Source of the DNA: Propylenella binzhouense
GTDB taxonomy: Bacteria; Pseudomonadota; Alphaproteobacteria; Rhizobiales; Afifellaceae
Assembly: GCF_009866965.1 (NCBI RefSeq)
Contig: NZ_SPKJ01000003.1
Coordinates: forward strand, 1 to 64,000
Direction: 5' to 3'
Length of the DNA: 64,000 nucleotides
Both the position numbers and the translations under genes were made by a program. Below the pieces are notes generated by a model that was not told the DNA's origin, ran no database searches, and saw only the letters and a list, made by a program, of their open reading frames with translations. This document shows positions 1 to 10,716 of this stretch, one piece after another (positions within the stretch are counted from its first letter, which is position 1; the number at the start of each line of letters is the position of its first letter).

Positions 1-88
1 TAGAGCGTTACCCGACCTAATTGAATCGGGATTCCCAAATCAGCGCTGAGATGATTCAAGCTGTCTGCCGGATTGGAGGCCGGCGGAC

Positions 89-1035
89 ATGTCGAAAGCT
101 TTGTCAGTCGATCTTCGGGAACGTGCGGTGGCTGCGGTGCGTGACGGCGCGACGCACCGGGAGGCGGCCAAGCGGTTCGGGGTGAGCGCTGCCAGCGTGA
201 GCCGCTGGCAGGTTCTGGAGCGCGAGCAGGGTGACGTTCGCCCCAAGGCGCTGGGCGGCGACCGCAAGTCGGCTCGAATCGACGCGCACAAGGAAGCCGT
301 CCTCGATGCTCTCGGCCCGGAAGCCGATCGCTCGATCGAGGAGGCTCGCCTGGTGCTGAAGGAACAGGGCCTTGTGTTCAGCTTCGGAGCGCTGCAGCGC
401 TTCTTCAAGCGGCACGCCATCACGCGCAAAAAAAGACCGCGCACGCCGCCGAGCAGGACCGCCCCGACATCGTGAAGCGGCGGCAGGCCTGGTTCGACGG
501 CCAGCTCGATCTCGACCCGGAGCGGCTGGTCTTCATCGATGAAACCTGGGCCTCGACGAACATGGCTCGACGGCATGGCCGATGCGCTCGCGGCGAGCGG
601 CTCAGGGTCGGCGTGCCGCACGGGCACTGGAAGACGACGACCTTCGTCGGCGCGCTCACCCTTCGCGGCTTCATCGCCCCGTGGGTTCTCGACGGCGCCA
701 TCAACCGGGCGGCCTTCGAGACCTACGTCGCCAAGGTCCTCGTATCCGAACTCAGACCCGGCGACGTCGTCGTCATGGACAACCTGTCGAGCCACAAGGG
801 GCCGCAGGTGCGGGAGATGATCGAAGCGGCCGGCGCCGAGTTGCGCTACCTGCCGCCCTACAGCCCCGACTTCAACCCGATCGAAAATGCCTTCTCAAAG
901 CTCAAGGCGCTGCTCAGGAAAGCCGCCGAGCGAACCGTCACGGGCCTCTGGAGCGCAATCGGCCGCCTCATCGATCTCTTCCCACCAGCCGAATGCGCCA
1001 ACTACTTCAAAGCGGCAGGGTATGATGCAACCTGA
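89..1035 (+). CDS. IS630-family transposase, expressed by -1 frameshift
   Basis: DDE transposase encoded in two overlapping frames. The first part (89-475, 128 codons) has a helix-turn-helix near residues 20-45 (AAKRFGVSAASVSRW). The second frame carries the catalytic domain: FIDETW gives the first Asp, VVMDNLSSH the second Asp, and PDFNPIENAFSKLK the Glu. The frames meet at a run of seven A at 428-434. A -1 slip there continues as KTAHAAEQDRPD and then into the catalytic part, giving a product of about 315 residues, as in other IS630 elements that use programmed frameshifting. The catalytic frame has its own ATG at 472, but that would lack the DNA-binding part. All catalytic residues are present, so the enzyme may be active. 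Confidence 0.85.
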
Positions 1036-1137
1036 TCGGATTCCGCTCTAAGCCTCATCGATCTCTTCCCACCAGCCGAATGCGCCAACTACTTCAAAGC
1101 GGCAGGGTATGATGCAACCTGATCGGATTCCGCTCTA
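965..1137 (+). repeat. 87-bp tandem duplication of the IS right end
   Basis: Bases 965-1050 (the last codons of the transposase plus the right inverted repeat) are repeated at 1052-1137 with a period of 87 bp, and I see no difference between the copies. The second copy sits outside the first right terminus. This looks like a local slippage or an aberrant transposition product. Confidence 0.9.
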
Positions 1138-1346
1138 GAATAGGCGCGAAAAGCCATTGGATGACCGTACAAGAAGACCAGAAAACCGGCCTGAGCGATC
1201 AATGTGCGGGCGGATCGCTCAAAGCGAGGACATTTCAGGGGAGCACGTCGGATGCTCGAACCGACCCGCCGCTGAGGATGGAGCGAGGTTGGCAGCATCA
1301 GCGCCGGCAGATTGCCGACAAAGCTACGGCTCGGGCTTCACAGGAG
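1138..1346. other. Short gene-free stretch with an inverted repeat
   Basis: No convincing gene is visible between the IS end and the racemase stop. It contains a 9-bp perfect inverted repeat, TGAGCGATC at 1192-1200 and GATCGCTCA at 1213-1221, separated by 12 bases and not followed by a T run. It could be a weak terminator for the minus-strand operon or a remnant of older mobile DNA. Confidence 0.4.
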
Positions 1347-2045
1347 TCAGGCATCGGCCAACGCCATGGCGACTGCAGCGCGACAGTGAAGTTCCGTCGT
1401 GGAAAATGCTGGAAGAGGAGAGTCTTGCGCCGCCAAGAGGAGCGGAATCTCGGTGCAGGCCAAGGCAACGCAGTCTGCACCACGTGCGGCTAGCTCTGAG
1501 ATGATCCGTTGATACGCTCTTCTCGTTTCATCAAGGAAGCGATTCTGGACCAGTTCCTGATAGATGCTCTCCTGAATAAACCGCTTCTCGTCCTCGTTCG
1601 GAATCATCGCGCCGATTCCGTTGTCTGTAAGAATTGCGGGGTAGAAATCACCCTCCATTGTCTTGCGAACCCCAAGAACAGCCGCCGTTTTAAGCCCCTT
1701 GGCCTTGATTGCCTCAGCCGTGACCTCGGCAATATGCAGAAAGGGTATGTCGAGCTTGGGCTGAAGCGCGGGTACGAAACGGTGAACATCGTTGCAGGCA
1801 ATCACGATGAAATTTGCCCCGGCGGCTTGCAGAGCATGCGCCGAACGCTCGATCTGCGCACAGGCAGCCTGTTCGTCCTGCCTGTCGATAACAGCTTCGA
1901 CATAGTCCTGTCGGTTCACGCTCTCCAGAACAATGCGGGCCGAGTTCACCCCGCCCGCGACGGATTGCGTGATCTCATTGATCCGCTTGTAGTATTCGGC
2001 AGTCGACAGCCAACTCAATCCACCGATCATTCCGATTTTCTTCAC
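1347..2045 (-). CDS. Aspartate/glutamate racemase family protein
   Basis: Cofactor-independent amino-acid racemase of 232 residues, normal for the family. It opens with KKIGMIGGLSW, the usual start of YgeA/aspartate racemases. The two expected catalytic cysteines are present in ACNDVH (about residue 104) and ALACTEIP (about residue 196). The substrate is not fixed by sequence; broad-specificity racemases of this family act on Asp, Glu or hydrophobic amino acids. It is the last gene of a minus-strand group after a LysE-type exporter and an MFS carrier, with about 97 bp between it and the LysE gene. The context suggests amino-acid or derivative transport coupled to racemisation, which is inference. 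Confidence 0.8.
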   Translation of the reverse strand: MKKIGMIGGLSWLSTAEYYKRINEITQSVAGGVNSARIVLESVNRQDYVEAVIDRQDEQAACAQIERSAHALQAAGANFIVIACNDVHRFVPALQPKLDIPFLHIAEVTAEAIKAKGLKTAAVLGVRKTMEGDFYPAILTDNGIGAMIPNEDEKRFIQESIYQELVQNRFLDETRRAYQRIISELAARGADCVALACTEIPLLLAAQDSPLPAFSTTELHCRAAVAMALADA

Positions 2046-2142
2046 CGTGATCCTCCTCTTGTCGATCCGCTACCTGCAAGACCAATGGCCACATCGGATC
2101 GACATCGATCTTCCCGTGAAGGTGCCAGTCGGTGGAGTTCCC

Positions 2143-2745
2143 TCACGAAGCGTCCAGCAAGGCCAACCCGACGGACGCCACCAGCATGATTGCGAAAAGG
2201 ACATTGGCCGCTCGTCCGATTGCGGGATTCGTCAGTACCCTTGAGAAGACCGCGCCGAAGGCGAGCCACACCGTGTTGACGATCACGATGACGAGCGCGA
2301 GCGCGGCCAGTTTGTAGACTGCATCGGCCGTGAGGTTATCCGCGACGAGGGTGTGACCCGCATAGACGGCCCCGATCGCGGCAAAGGCCTTCGGATTCGC
2401 AATAGCCAGACTGAAGCCCGGTATGAAGGCCGGCGCATGCTCCGAGCGCGGAGCGAGCGGGCCGACGGGCGCGGTGGCGATTTTCCAGGCGAGATAAAGG
2501 ATATAGATCCCGGCGAGGATCGTCAGCGCCGTGAGAAGGATCGGCTGGGCAAGGACAAGGGCGGTCACGCCTGTGGCGATCATCAGCAGGACAATGGTGG
2601 TGCCTGTGATGATGCCAAGAAGGTAGCTGAGGCTGGGGCGGAAACCGAAGGCCGTGCCGAGGCCGGCAAGGCTCATGGTCGCCGGCCCAGGACTTCCCAT
2701 GAGCGGAAACGCTGCAAGCCAGAGCAGAAGAAGTTCATTCGCCAT
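2143..2745 (-). CDS. LysE/RhtB family amino-acid exporter
   Basis: Integral membrane exporter of about 200 residues with the family signature SPGPATM near the N terminus and five to six hydrophobic segments. LysE/RhtB proteins export amino acids or related metabolites across the inner membrane. An upstream in-frame ATG at 2862 would add 39 polar residues in front of the first membrane helix. The ATG at 2745 (MANELLLLW) fits the family start better and lies inside the last codons of the MFS gene, giving an 11-bp overlap typical of translational coupling. The conserved INPKAF-like element appears as IANPKAFAAIG. Confidence 0.85.
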   Translation of the reverse strand: MANELLLLWLAAFPLMGSPGPATMSLAGLGTAFGFRPSLSYLLGIITGTTIVLLMIATGVTALVLAQPILLTALTILAGIYILYLAWKIATAPVGPLAPRSEHAPAFIPGFSLAIANPKAFAAIGAVYAGHTLVADNLTADAVYKLAALALVIVIVNTVWLAFGAVFSRVLTNPAIGRAANVLFAIMLVASVGLALLDAS

Positions 2746-3991
2746 AGGCGAGGCCGGTGCGGGGCGCCGCACGCTCCTGAACGAGAAGATGTCCGAGGGC
2801 GGAGAGGACGCCGAGGGCGATCGCCAGGTACCAAACCTGATCGTAGCTGGCGTAGCGATCAAAGAAGACGCCGCCGAGCCATACCCCGGCGAATCCGCCG
2901 AGCTGGTGGCTCAGGAAGACGAAGCCGAACAGGGTTCCCATGGCGCGCGGACCGAACATGGTCAAAACCAGCGCGCTTGTCAGCGGGACGGTCGACAGCC
3001 AAAGCCCGCCCATGACGAGCGCGAAGATCATGACCGAGGTCGGCGTCACCGGCAGCGAGATGAAGATGAGGATCGCGAGTGCCCGGAGCGCGTAGATTGC
3101 GGCAAGCACATAGGGTTTCGGGAATCTGGTTCCCAGATGCGAGGCGAAAAGCGTGCCGAAGATGTTGGCAAAACCGGCAAGCGCAAGTGCTTGAAGACCC
3201 AGCGCACGCAGCTCCGCCGCAGACGCTGTCGAGACACAGAAGTTCTGGACGTAGTTCGGAAGGTGCGCGGTAATGAAGGCGAGGTGAAAGCCGCAGACGA
3301 AGAACCCGGCGCTGAGCAGCGTATAGCTGGAATGCCCGAACGCCTTTCCGACTGTCTGCGTGATCGAAGCGCTGTCCGCATCTGCCGTCGTCTGGCTCAC
3401 ATTCGTGTGAAGAAACGGAATGCACAGCGCCATGGGGGCGAGCGCGAAGGTGATGACCAGCAGTGTCATCCGCCAATCAAGCCATTCGACCAGCCAGGAT
3501 ACCAGAAGCGGCAGGACGACCTGTCCGGTGGACCCCATGGCTGAGGTAATACCGAGATAGCGGCCGCGTTTTTCTTCCGGCGCGGCCCGTCCGACCACAG
3601 CCAGAACAACTCCGAACGCGGTCCCTGAAATCCCCATGCCGACCAGTACGCCAGCGCCGACATGCTGGGCCAACGGCGTGGTGCCGACAACGCAGACCAG
3701 CATGCCGGCGACATAGCAGATAAATCCGAGCCACAAGGCGCGCCGGTCGCCGAACTTGTCGGCGATGATCCCGAAGCCCGGCTGCGCAAGGCCCCAGACC
3801 AGGTTCTGAATTGCGATCGAAAGCGAGAATACCTCGATCCTGCCGTCAAACAGGTCGTTTGACAGAGGCTGGACAATGCCGCCGAAGACCGCACGCACGC
3901 CGAAGGCCAACGCAAGCACGACACTGCCGGCAAGCACGATGGTCAAGCCGCCACGATGGTCACTGCCGATTGTCGTTGAATTCGCGGTCAT
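2735..3991 (-). CDS. MFS transporter
   Basis: Major facilitator protein of 418 residues with about 12 hydrophobic segments. The loop motif between helices 2 and 3 is visible as GIIADKFGDRRAL, and a second-half counterpart reads SHLGTRFPKPYV. The family moves small solutes by proton coupling; this branch resembles monocarboxylate/OFA-type carriers, but the substrate cannot be told. It is the first gene of a three-gene minus-strand group and overlaps the downstream LysE gene by 11 bp. Confidence 0.8.
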   Translation of the reverse strand: MTANSTTIGSDHRGGLTIVLAGSVVLALAFGVRAVFGGIVQPLSNDLFDGRIEVFSLSIAIQNLVWGLAQPGFGIIADKFGDRRALWLGFICYVAGMLVCVVGTTPLAQHVGAGVLVGMGISGTAFGVVLAVVGRAAPEEKRGRYLGITSAMGSTGQVVLPLLVSWLVEWLDWRMTLLVITFALAPMALCIPFLHTNVSQTTADADSASITQTVGKAFGHSSYTLLSAGFFVCGFHLAFITAHLPNYVQNFCVSTASAAELRALGLQALALAGFANIFGTLFASHLGTRFPKPYVLAAIYALRALAILIFISLPVTPTSVMIFALVMGGLWLSTVPLTSALVLTMFGPRAMGTLFGFVFLSHQLGGFAGVWLGGVFFDRYASYDQVWYLAIALGVLSALGHLLVQERAAPRTGLAYGE

Positions 3992-4149
3992 CTCGCGCCC
4001 GCCTTCTCACACTTCGTTGTTGAGCCGCGGTTGCGGGCTGATCCGCGCAGGGGATTGGCGTCGAAGCTAGCAGCGCCATACACTTTTTAATAACGAGTAT
4101 TGCTGAAATGAGGATTTCGTTTTTGTGAAGTTATGCCGATTTTCCAATC

Positions 4150-4607
4150 GTGCGGGAGATAGGCTGCCTCGGGCCGTCGCTAACCGAGTACTCCTCGCTC
4201 TATCTCTGGCGTGAGAAAGACGCTTTTCGGAGGTTTCTGAGCGATGGTGGATTTGACGTCGTGACCCGGTCATTCGGTCGTTCGTCAATACGTACCTACG
4301 TCGCATTGGAGGCCCGGCGCGGCGCCGGTACGGCCCCGAAGTTTCTTTCGACGAGAGAGAGCGAGATTCCGGTGGACGCCGATCTGACGGCAGCCCTGGC
4401 AGCCGAGGGGGTGTGGTGCCGCGAGGCAGCTTCGGACCGTGGTACCGTGGCGGCGACGGTAGGGATGGACACTCGGTCTTGGCGGATGGTTCGCCTCTTG
4501 ATTCGTCCTGACAACAAACAAGGGGAGGTAGGATTGCCTGTAGCCGTCCGGCACGAAAGGCTGTGGAGCCGACTGGCAAGGTTCGGGATCGCGATGAGGA
4601 CAAGCGC
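4150..4607 (+). pseudogene. Truncated DUF4865-like protein fragment
   Basis: The reading frame matches the middle and C-terminal part of DUF4865 proteins as I recall them: YLWREKDAFRRFL, then SFGRSSIRTY, then VGMDTRSWRMVRLLI. The expected N-terminal 50 or so residues, which normally begin MIAMQY with a ferredoxin-like strand, are not found upstream. The frame runs on without a stop into the start of the VOC gene at 4608. I therefore read it as a 5'-truncated relic. The function of DUF4865 is not established. It sits directly before a broken VOC gene, so the two probably decayed together. Confidence 0.5.
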
Positions 4608-5010
4608 ATGTTCAGCCACATAACGCTCGGAACCAATGACATTGAACGTGCGGCCATCTTTTACGATGCAGTGCTCGCGCCGCTCGGGTTGCGACAACGC
4701 GCCATTGATCCTGACGGAGGACCGGAGGCGCGTTGCTGGATTGCTGAAGCGCGTCAATTGCCTCGCTTTTTACATCTATACGCCGTTTGACGGAGCACCA
4801 GCGACTGCGGGCAATGGAATGATGGTTGCCTTTGAAGCACCATCCAACGCGGCCGTCGACAGGGCATATGAAGCAGGGTTGTCTTCGGGCGGAGTGGATG
4901 CCGGAAAGCCGGGCCTCCGGCTGCATTATGGCGATGGATATTGCGGCGCATATCTCCGCGATCCCGATGGCAACAAAGTGCACGTCGTTCATCGGGGGGA
5001 TCCGCGATGA
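4608..5010 (+). pseudogene. VOC/glyoxalase family protein, frameshifted
   Basis: The first part (4608 to about 4745) reads MFSHITLGTNDIERAAIFYD and LAPLGLRQR, the usual start of small VOC (vicinal oxygen chelate) proteins. The second part continues in another frame from about 4760 with FYIYTPFDGAPATAGNG, VAFEAPSNAAVDRAY and YLRDPDGNKVHVV, the usual family C terminus. The frame changes between about 4740 and 4765. Joined, the product would be about 130 residues, a normal length. Either the gene is inactivated by a frameshift or there is a base error in the sequence. Confidence 0.75.
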
Positions 5011-5119
5011 CCGATGACTCGCCGGTCCGGACGTCACGCTTCAAGGCGCTGCCGATGAAAGCGGGCCATGACGATATGTTGAGGCCAGAGGCGATGAAGC
5101 CGCGGTACCACGGTGGCGA

Positions 5120-5770
5120 CTACCAGCTAGACCGATAGGTCAGGATCTTGAATGCGGCGGCGCCGAATAAAGCGCCAAGCAAGCCATCGATCGGGCGTCG
5201 GACCCGGAGGTAGAAACGCGAGGCGGCCTGCGTGGAGAACAGAAAGGCGTAGCCGACGAAGACCGTCACGGCAACGATAGCGCAAAGCAGAATGGCGATC
5301 ATCAGGAATGCGGCGGGTGCCGTTTCGCCGACACCAACGGACAGGGTCGCCAGCCAGACCAGGGGCGCCTTGGGATTTGTCAGATGCAGCAACAGCCCCT
5401 GCGCGAAGCAACGCCTCAGGCTGCCCGTTCCTGCCGATCCTGGTGCGGCTGTCGTGCCCGCTGTGAAGGCCGAACGCCATGACCTGGCGGCGAGGAAGAT
5501 CAGGTAGAGGCCTCCGGCCAGTTTCAGTGCCATGAAAAGCCCGGCGGATGCCTGGAGCGCCGCCACAAATCCCCATGCCGCGATGGAGGCCCATGCCATA
5601 GACCCCAGAACCACGCCAAAAGACAGAGCGACGGCCGGCGCGCGTCCTCTTGCCATGGCGGTTCCCAGGATCATCAGTGTCGCGGGGCCTGGGCTGGCAA
5701 CACCGACAGTGAAAATCACCAGAATGGCGACGAGGTTCGGAAGATGGTCCCAAAGCGCATCAGGCGTCAT
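5120..5770 (-). CDS. LysE family translocator
   Basis: Membrane exporter of 216 residues with the LysE/RhtB signature ASPGPATL after the first helix, and LTNPKAPLVWLATL in the middle, a conserved element before helix 4. About six hydrophobic segments are visible. The start codon lies 11 bp inside the upstream dehydrogenase gene, so the two are probably co-transcribed and translationally coupled. It is a different subgroup from the LysE protein at 2143-2745. The substrate is unknown. Confidence 0.85.
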   Translation of the reverse strand: MTPDALWDHLPNLVAILVIFTVGVASPGPATLMILGTAMARGRAPAVALSFGVVLGSMAWASIAAWGFVAALQASAGLFMALKLAGGLYLIFLAARSWRSAFTAGTTAAPGSAGTGSLRRCFAQGLLLHLTNPKAPLVWLATLSVGVGETAPAAFLMIAILLCAIVAVTVFVGYAFLFSTQAASRFYLRVRRPIDGLLGALFGAAAFKILTYRSSW

Positions 5771-6680
5771 GGGACGGAATTCCGGTGCCAGCCGATGCGC
5801 GTTCGGTTCGTGCCTCGATCGCGCGGAGAACTGATATCATGTCGTCTTCCGCGAACCCAAGGTCTTCGGTCTCGCTGTAGAGGGACAGGCAGGCTTCCAT
5901 CAGCGGGGAGGCGATACCGGCATGACGGGCGGCCTCGACCACGAGACGGTTGTTCTTCTGCACGTCCGATATCCCCGCTTGGCGGCTGAAGTCGTGCTGC
6001 GCGAGCTTTCCGATCTTGACCCGGGAGACGTCGCTCGCCATGGGGCCCGCGTTCAGAATGTCTGAGAAAAGGCTCATGTCGAGGTCATGTCGCTCAGCGA
6101 AATGGGCAGCCTCGGCCAGGCCCGTGACCATCGTGATCAGGAAGGTGTTGATCGCGAGTTTCATGTGGAGAGCGGCGGGCACCGCGCCGCAGTCAAAGAT
6201 CTCCTTGCAGACCGGGGCGAGGATCGCCCGCAGACGCGCGATATCCTCCGGCTCGCCGGCGAGCATGCCGACCAGTTGTCCGGCTTCGGCCGGCTTGCGC
6301 GAGCCCGAGACCGGCGCTTCGACGTAGCGCCCTCCGGCGGAGCGGATGTCGTCGGCTAGATGCTTCGAATAGTCGGCCGATACGGTGCCCATGGAGATGA
6401 TGGTGTGGTCGGCGACGCGGGCTGCGAAGTGCTGGCTGCGACGGCAAAGCACCGCGTCGGTCGCGACATCGTTTTCCAGCATGAGGATGATCGTTTCGCA
6501 TCTCGCGAACAGTTCCGCAGCGCCAGGGGCAATCGTCGCACCTGCCTGTTCCAGCGGCGCGCAACGGTCCCTTGTCCGGTTCCAGACGACAAGGGGCGTT
6601 CCCGCCCGGACAACGTTCATCGCCATAGGCGCGCCCATCGTGCCAAGACCGATGAAACCGACGGGTGAATCCGGAGGCAT
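5760..6680 (-). CDS. NAD(P)-dependent beta-hydroxyacid dehydrogenase (3-hydroxyisobutyrate dehydrogenase family)
   Basis: Two-domain dehydrogenase of about 306 residues. The Rossmann motif GFIGLGTMGAPMA is near the N terminus. The substrate-binding signature EAPVSGSRKPAEAGQL and the catalytic Lys region LHMKLAINTF are both present. Family members oxidise 3-hydroxyisobutyrate, tartronate semialdehyde, gamma-hydroxybutyrate or similar acids. The ATG at 6680 (MPPDSPVGFIG) fits the family better than the one at 6749, which would add a hydrophobic leader not usual here. It overlaps the downstream LysE gene, suggesting the reaction product or a related acid is exported. Specificity is not deducible. 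Confidence 0.8.
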   Translation of the reverse strand: MPPDSPVGFIGLGTMGAPMAMNVVRAGTPLVVWNRTRDRCAPLEQAGATIAPGAAELFARCETIILMLENDVATDAVLCRRSQHFAARVADHTIISMGTVSADYSKHLADDIRSAGGRYVEAPVSGSRKPAEAGQLVGMLAGEPEDIARLRAILAPVCKEIFDCGAVPAALHMKLAINTFLITMVTGLAEAAHFAERHDLDMSLFSDILNAGPMASDVSRVKIGKLAQHDFSRQAGISDVQKNNRLVVEAARHAGIASPLMEACLSLYSETEDLGFAEDDMISVLRAIEARTERASAGTGIPSHDA

Positions 6681-6833
6681 GTTCGCAATTCCGATTGCCG
6701 CTATCACAAGCCTACACGCCGCTCCCTCTTTGGAAAAATGAATGTTCATCGATTGTCAGTTCAAGAAAACGGGTATGTTTCCTGCCTTCTTTCCGGCAGT
6801 TGACAAGGGCCGGACCGGGTCGCAGTCTTTGCG

Positions 6834-8945
<2,112 letters not shown>

Positions 8946-9011
8946 CATATCGGGCAGGGCGACATGAGTGCCGCCGAGGCGCGAGCGCTGATCGGGCCGG
9001 CGCTTGTATGA
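8946..9011 (+). pseudogene. thiE: Internal fragment of thiE (thiamine phosphate synthase)
   Basis: In a different frame from the thiM piece, 8946-9011 reads HIGQGDMSAAEARALIGPAL and then a stop. This matches the ThiE segment around the (H)xGQ-D motif followed by ARALIGP. It is joined directly to the thiM fragment without an intergenic gap, so a deletion removed the end of thiM and the start of thiE together. Only about 20 codons remain, so the assignment rests on this short but characteristic block. Confidence 0.7.
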
Positions 9012-9043
9012 ACGATGGGCCGATGGGGGAGCCGCGCTATCGC

Positions 9044-9149
9044 TCATTGGTGAAGTGCACACAACGGCTCGCGCACCGCGGCGACCGCATCCGCATCGAG
9101 CAGGGCGTGCCCGCTCGGTGCCGGCAATGGTCAGAATATTGGCGATCAT
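9044..9149 (-). pseudogene. thiD: Collapsed thiD remnant (HMP-P kinase)
   Basis: On the minus strand the ATG at 9149 starts MIANILTIAGT, the ThiD N terminus. After a break near 9115 another frame reads GHALLDADAVAAVREPL, a block from the middle of ThiD, ending in a stop at 9044. About 100 codons between them are missing. The ATG overlaps the stop of the upstream NUDIX frame (ATGA type), showing the former NUDIX-thiD operon. No functional product is possible. Confidence 0.7.
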
Positions 9150-9612
9150 GATTGACCGTCCTTCTGCTTGGCGATGTCGGCCGCCAGACGGGCAACTTTG
9201 GCGACGTCGAGGCTGAGGGCGAGACGGGCATCGTCCAGTTCATCGAGACGAAACCACTGCGCCTCGAGGGCGTCGTCGCCCGCGACGGGATCCCCCGGCA
9301 ATCCAATCGCAGAAAACCGCGATCAGGACGAAATGCCGGTGAAGCCGGCCGTTTTCGTCGCGATCGAGCGCATCAACCGCCGTGAAGACGCGGCGCGCTT
9401 GCCCGCGGATCCCCCGTTTCCTCGAAGAGTTCCCGGACGGCGGCCGTTTCTATTGGCTCGCCGGCTTCGATCTTGCCGCCCGGAAACCCCCACCTGCCGG
9501 CATCCGGCGGATTGGCCCGACGCACCAGGAGAATCCTTTCTTCATGGAAGACGGCGGCAATCGTGGCGGCGACAGGATGAGTGGCTGAAACGTGTTCCGT
9601 CGTTGCGGGCAT
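9146..9612 (-). pseudogene. NUDIX hydrolase with two frameshifts, TPP-riboswitch controlled
   Basis: The frame starting at 9612 (MPATTEHVS) has a complete NUDIX box: GGKIEAGEPIETAAVRELFEETG, shown here only to name its Gly, the REL and the EE residues. The frame stops soon after, but the rest can be read by two shifts: RRVFTAVDALDRDENGRL, HFVLIAVFCDWIAG, then after a second shift ALEAQWFRLDELDDARLALS and a stop at 9146 overlapping the thiD ATG. Both shifts are at G runs (near 9405 and near 9293). It lies downstream of a TPP riboswitch. Some NUDIX enzymes hydrolyse HMP-PP or TPP, so a role in thiamine-precursor clean-up is plausible for the ancestor. Confidence 0.75.
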
Positions 9613-9647
9613 AGCGGCCCCTCTAGCGAGGCCGGCAAAGGCGCGAG

Positions 9648-9765
9648 GCTGTGAAACCTGTCCCTTCGCCGGCATGATCCGGATCAGGTTCAAAGGGTCA
9701 CTGTGCTGCCGTTCGGCTAACAGTATCTCAGCCCCTTGGCGGGGCACCCCTCGGTAGTGCGAGCT
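9648..9765 (-). ncRNA. Second TPP riboswitch, minus strand
   Basis: Reverse-complement reading gives GGGGCTGAGATACTG (9738-9724), then GACCCTTTGAACCTGATCC and GCCGGCGAAGGGA, the conserved sensor helices of the TPP aptamer. It is followed on the minus strand by the broken NUDIX-thiD unit, starting 36 bases downstream. It faces the first TPP riboswitch, so two thiamine-repressed transcripts once converged here. Confidence 0.93.
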
Positions 9766-9816
9766 ATAACAGACGCGATCCGATGACGCAGCACCAGGTT
9801 CTTCGGTCCGTGCGCC

Positions 9817-10716
9817 TCAACTCGGAGCGACCAGGCCGATCGTTTCTCGACGCAGCGCCTCACACAAATCGTTCGCGGCGGGCGTCGCGTTTTGCGATCT
9901 GAGCAATCTCAGTTCGATCGCCGGGAGTCTTGGCAGGTCGAGCTCATCGTCCGCGCAAACGATATCGTCCGGCACACCATGTCCGGTACGCACGGCGATG
10001 CCCAGTTTCGAACGCAACGCACCCCAGATGCCGGGCAGGCTTGGCGTCGTTACCGCCACTCGCCAGCGCCTGTCCACCCGGTCGAGTGTTGCAAGTGTCG
10101 CCTGCCGAAACAGACAGGGATGATCGAACATCACCAGCGGAACCCTGTCATGCGCCGTCTGATCGCCAAACGCTTTGTGCATAAGCCACTGCATCGGCAG
10201 CTTGCAGAGTCGCTCTCCCTCGCCGCCGGCAACTTCCGGGAAAAAGACAATCGCGCCGTCAAGTCGTCCGGCCTGAATCTCTTCACCCAAAGTGTGGTTC
10301 GGACCGGCGCGCACCTCGACATGAACCTGAGGATGATCGTGGGCAAATGCCGACAGCGTGGCAGGCATGACGTCGTCGAAGAAGTCCTGTGGAAGGCCGA
10401 GACGCACCGTCTCCGATGTCACGGCCGCGCCCAACGCCCGTGCGGCTTCGTCATTGAGGGCAACGATCCGACGGGCATAGGCAGCCAGAGCCTCGCCGGC
10501 TTCGGTCGGAACCAGGCCTCGGCCTTTCCGGACAAAGAGTTGAGTGCCGGCCTGTTGTTCGAGCTTCTTGAGCTGCATGCTGATCGCTGATTGCGATCGT
10601 CCGAGCTCCACGGCCGCTCGTGCAAAACTGCGCAACTCGATTCCGGCCACCACCGCACGCAGGGCATCGATATCGAAGGCTGGGTTCACTTCTCGATCCC
10701 TAAAACGAAACTTCAC
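9817..10716 (-). CDS. LysR family transcriptional regulator
   Basis: Regulator of 299 residues with an N-terminal winged helix-turn-helix (SFARAAVELGRSQSAISMQLKKLEQQ, about residues 29-54, described by its usual A-A-L-x-x-Q-S-A-x-S pattern) and a LysR effector-binding domain behind it. LysR proteins usually sit next to, and diverge from, the operon they control. Here the upstream side carries only an IS3 remnant, so the target genes may have been lost or lie elsewhere. A GTG ten codons in (VNPAFDIDAL) could be the true start. Confidence 0.85.
   Translation of the reverse strand: MKFRFRDREVNPAFDIDALRAVVAGIELRSFARAAVELGRSQSAISMQLKKLEQQAGTQLFVRKGRGLVPTEAGEALAAYARRIVALNDEAARALGAAVTSETVRLGLPQDFFDDVMPATLSAFAHDHPQVHVEVRAGPNHTLGEEIQAGRLDGAIVFFPEVAGGEGERLCKLPMQWLMHKAFGDQTAHDRVPLVMFDHPCLFRQATLATLDRVDRRWRVAVTTPSLPGIWGALRSKLGIAVRTGHGVPDDIVCADDELDLPRLPAIELRLLRSQNATPAANDLCEALRRETIGLVAPS

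Larger units (their letters stand above)
1..1137 (+). mobile_element. IS630-family insertion sequence with duplicated right end
   Basis: The element starts at the first base of the window with TAGAGCG. Its right end reads CGCTCTA at 1044-1050 and again at 1131-1137, so the termini are inverted and bounded by TA, the dinucleotide target of IS630/Tc1-type elements. The inverted repeats are imperfect beyond the first 7 bases, at roughly two thirds identity over 26 positions. The element carries one transposase split over two frames. The second right end comes from an 87-bp tandem duplication. The left flank lies outside the window, so the TA target duplication cannot be confirmed. Confidence 0.85.

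Noticed and set aside
1192-1221. Inverted repeat as intrinsic terminator
   Set aside because: There is a 12-base loop and no T run on either strand; left as an undefined inverted repeat.
2353-3544. Plus-strand frames opposite the LysE and MFS genes
   Set aside because: Charged, repetitive translations typical of the complement of membrane protein genes.
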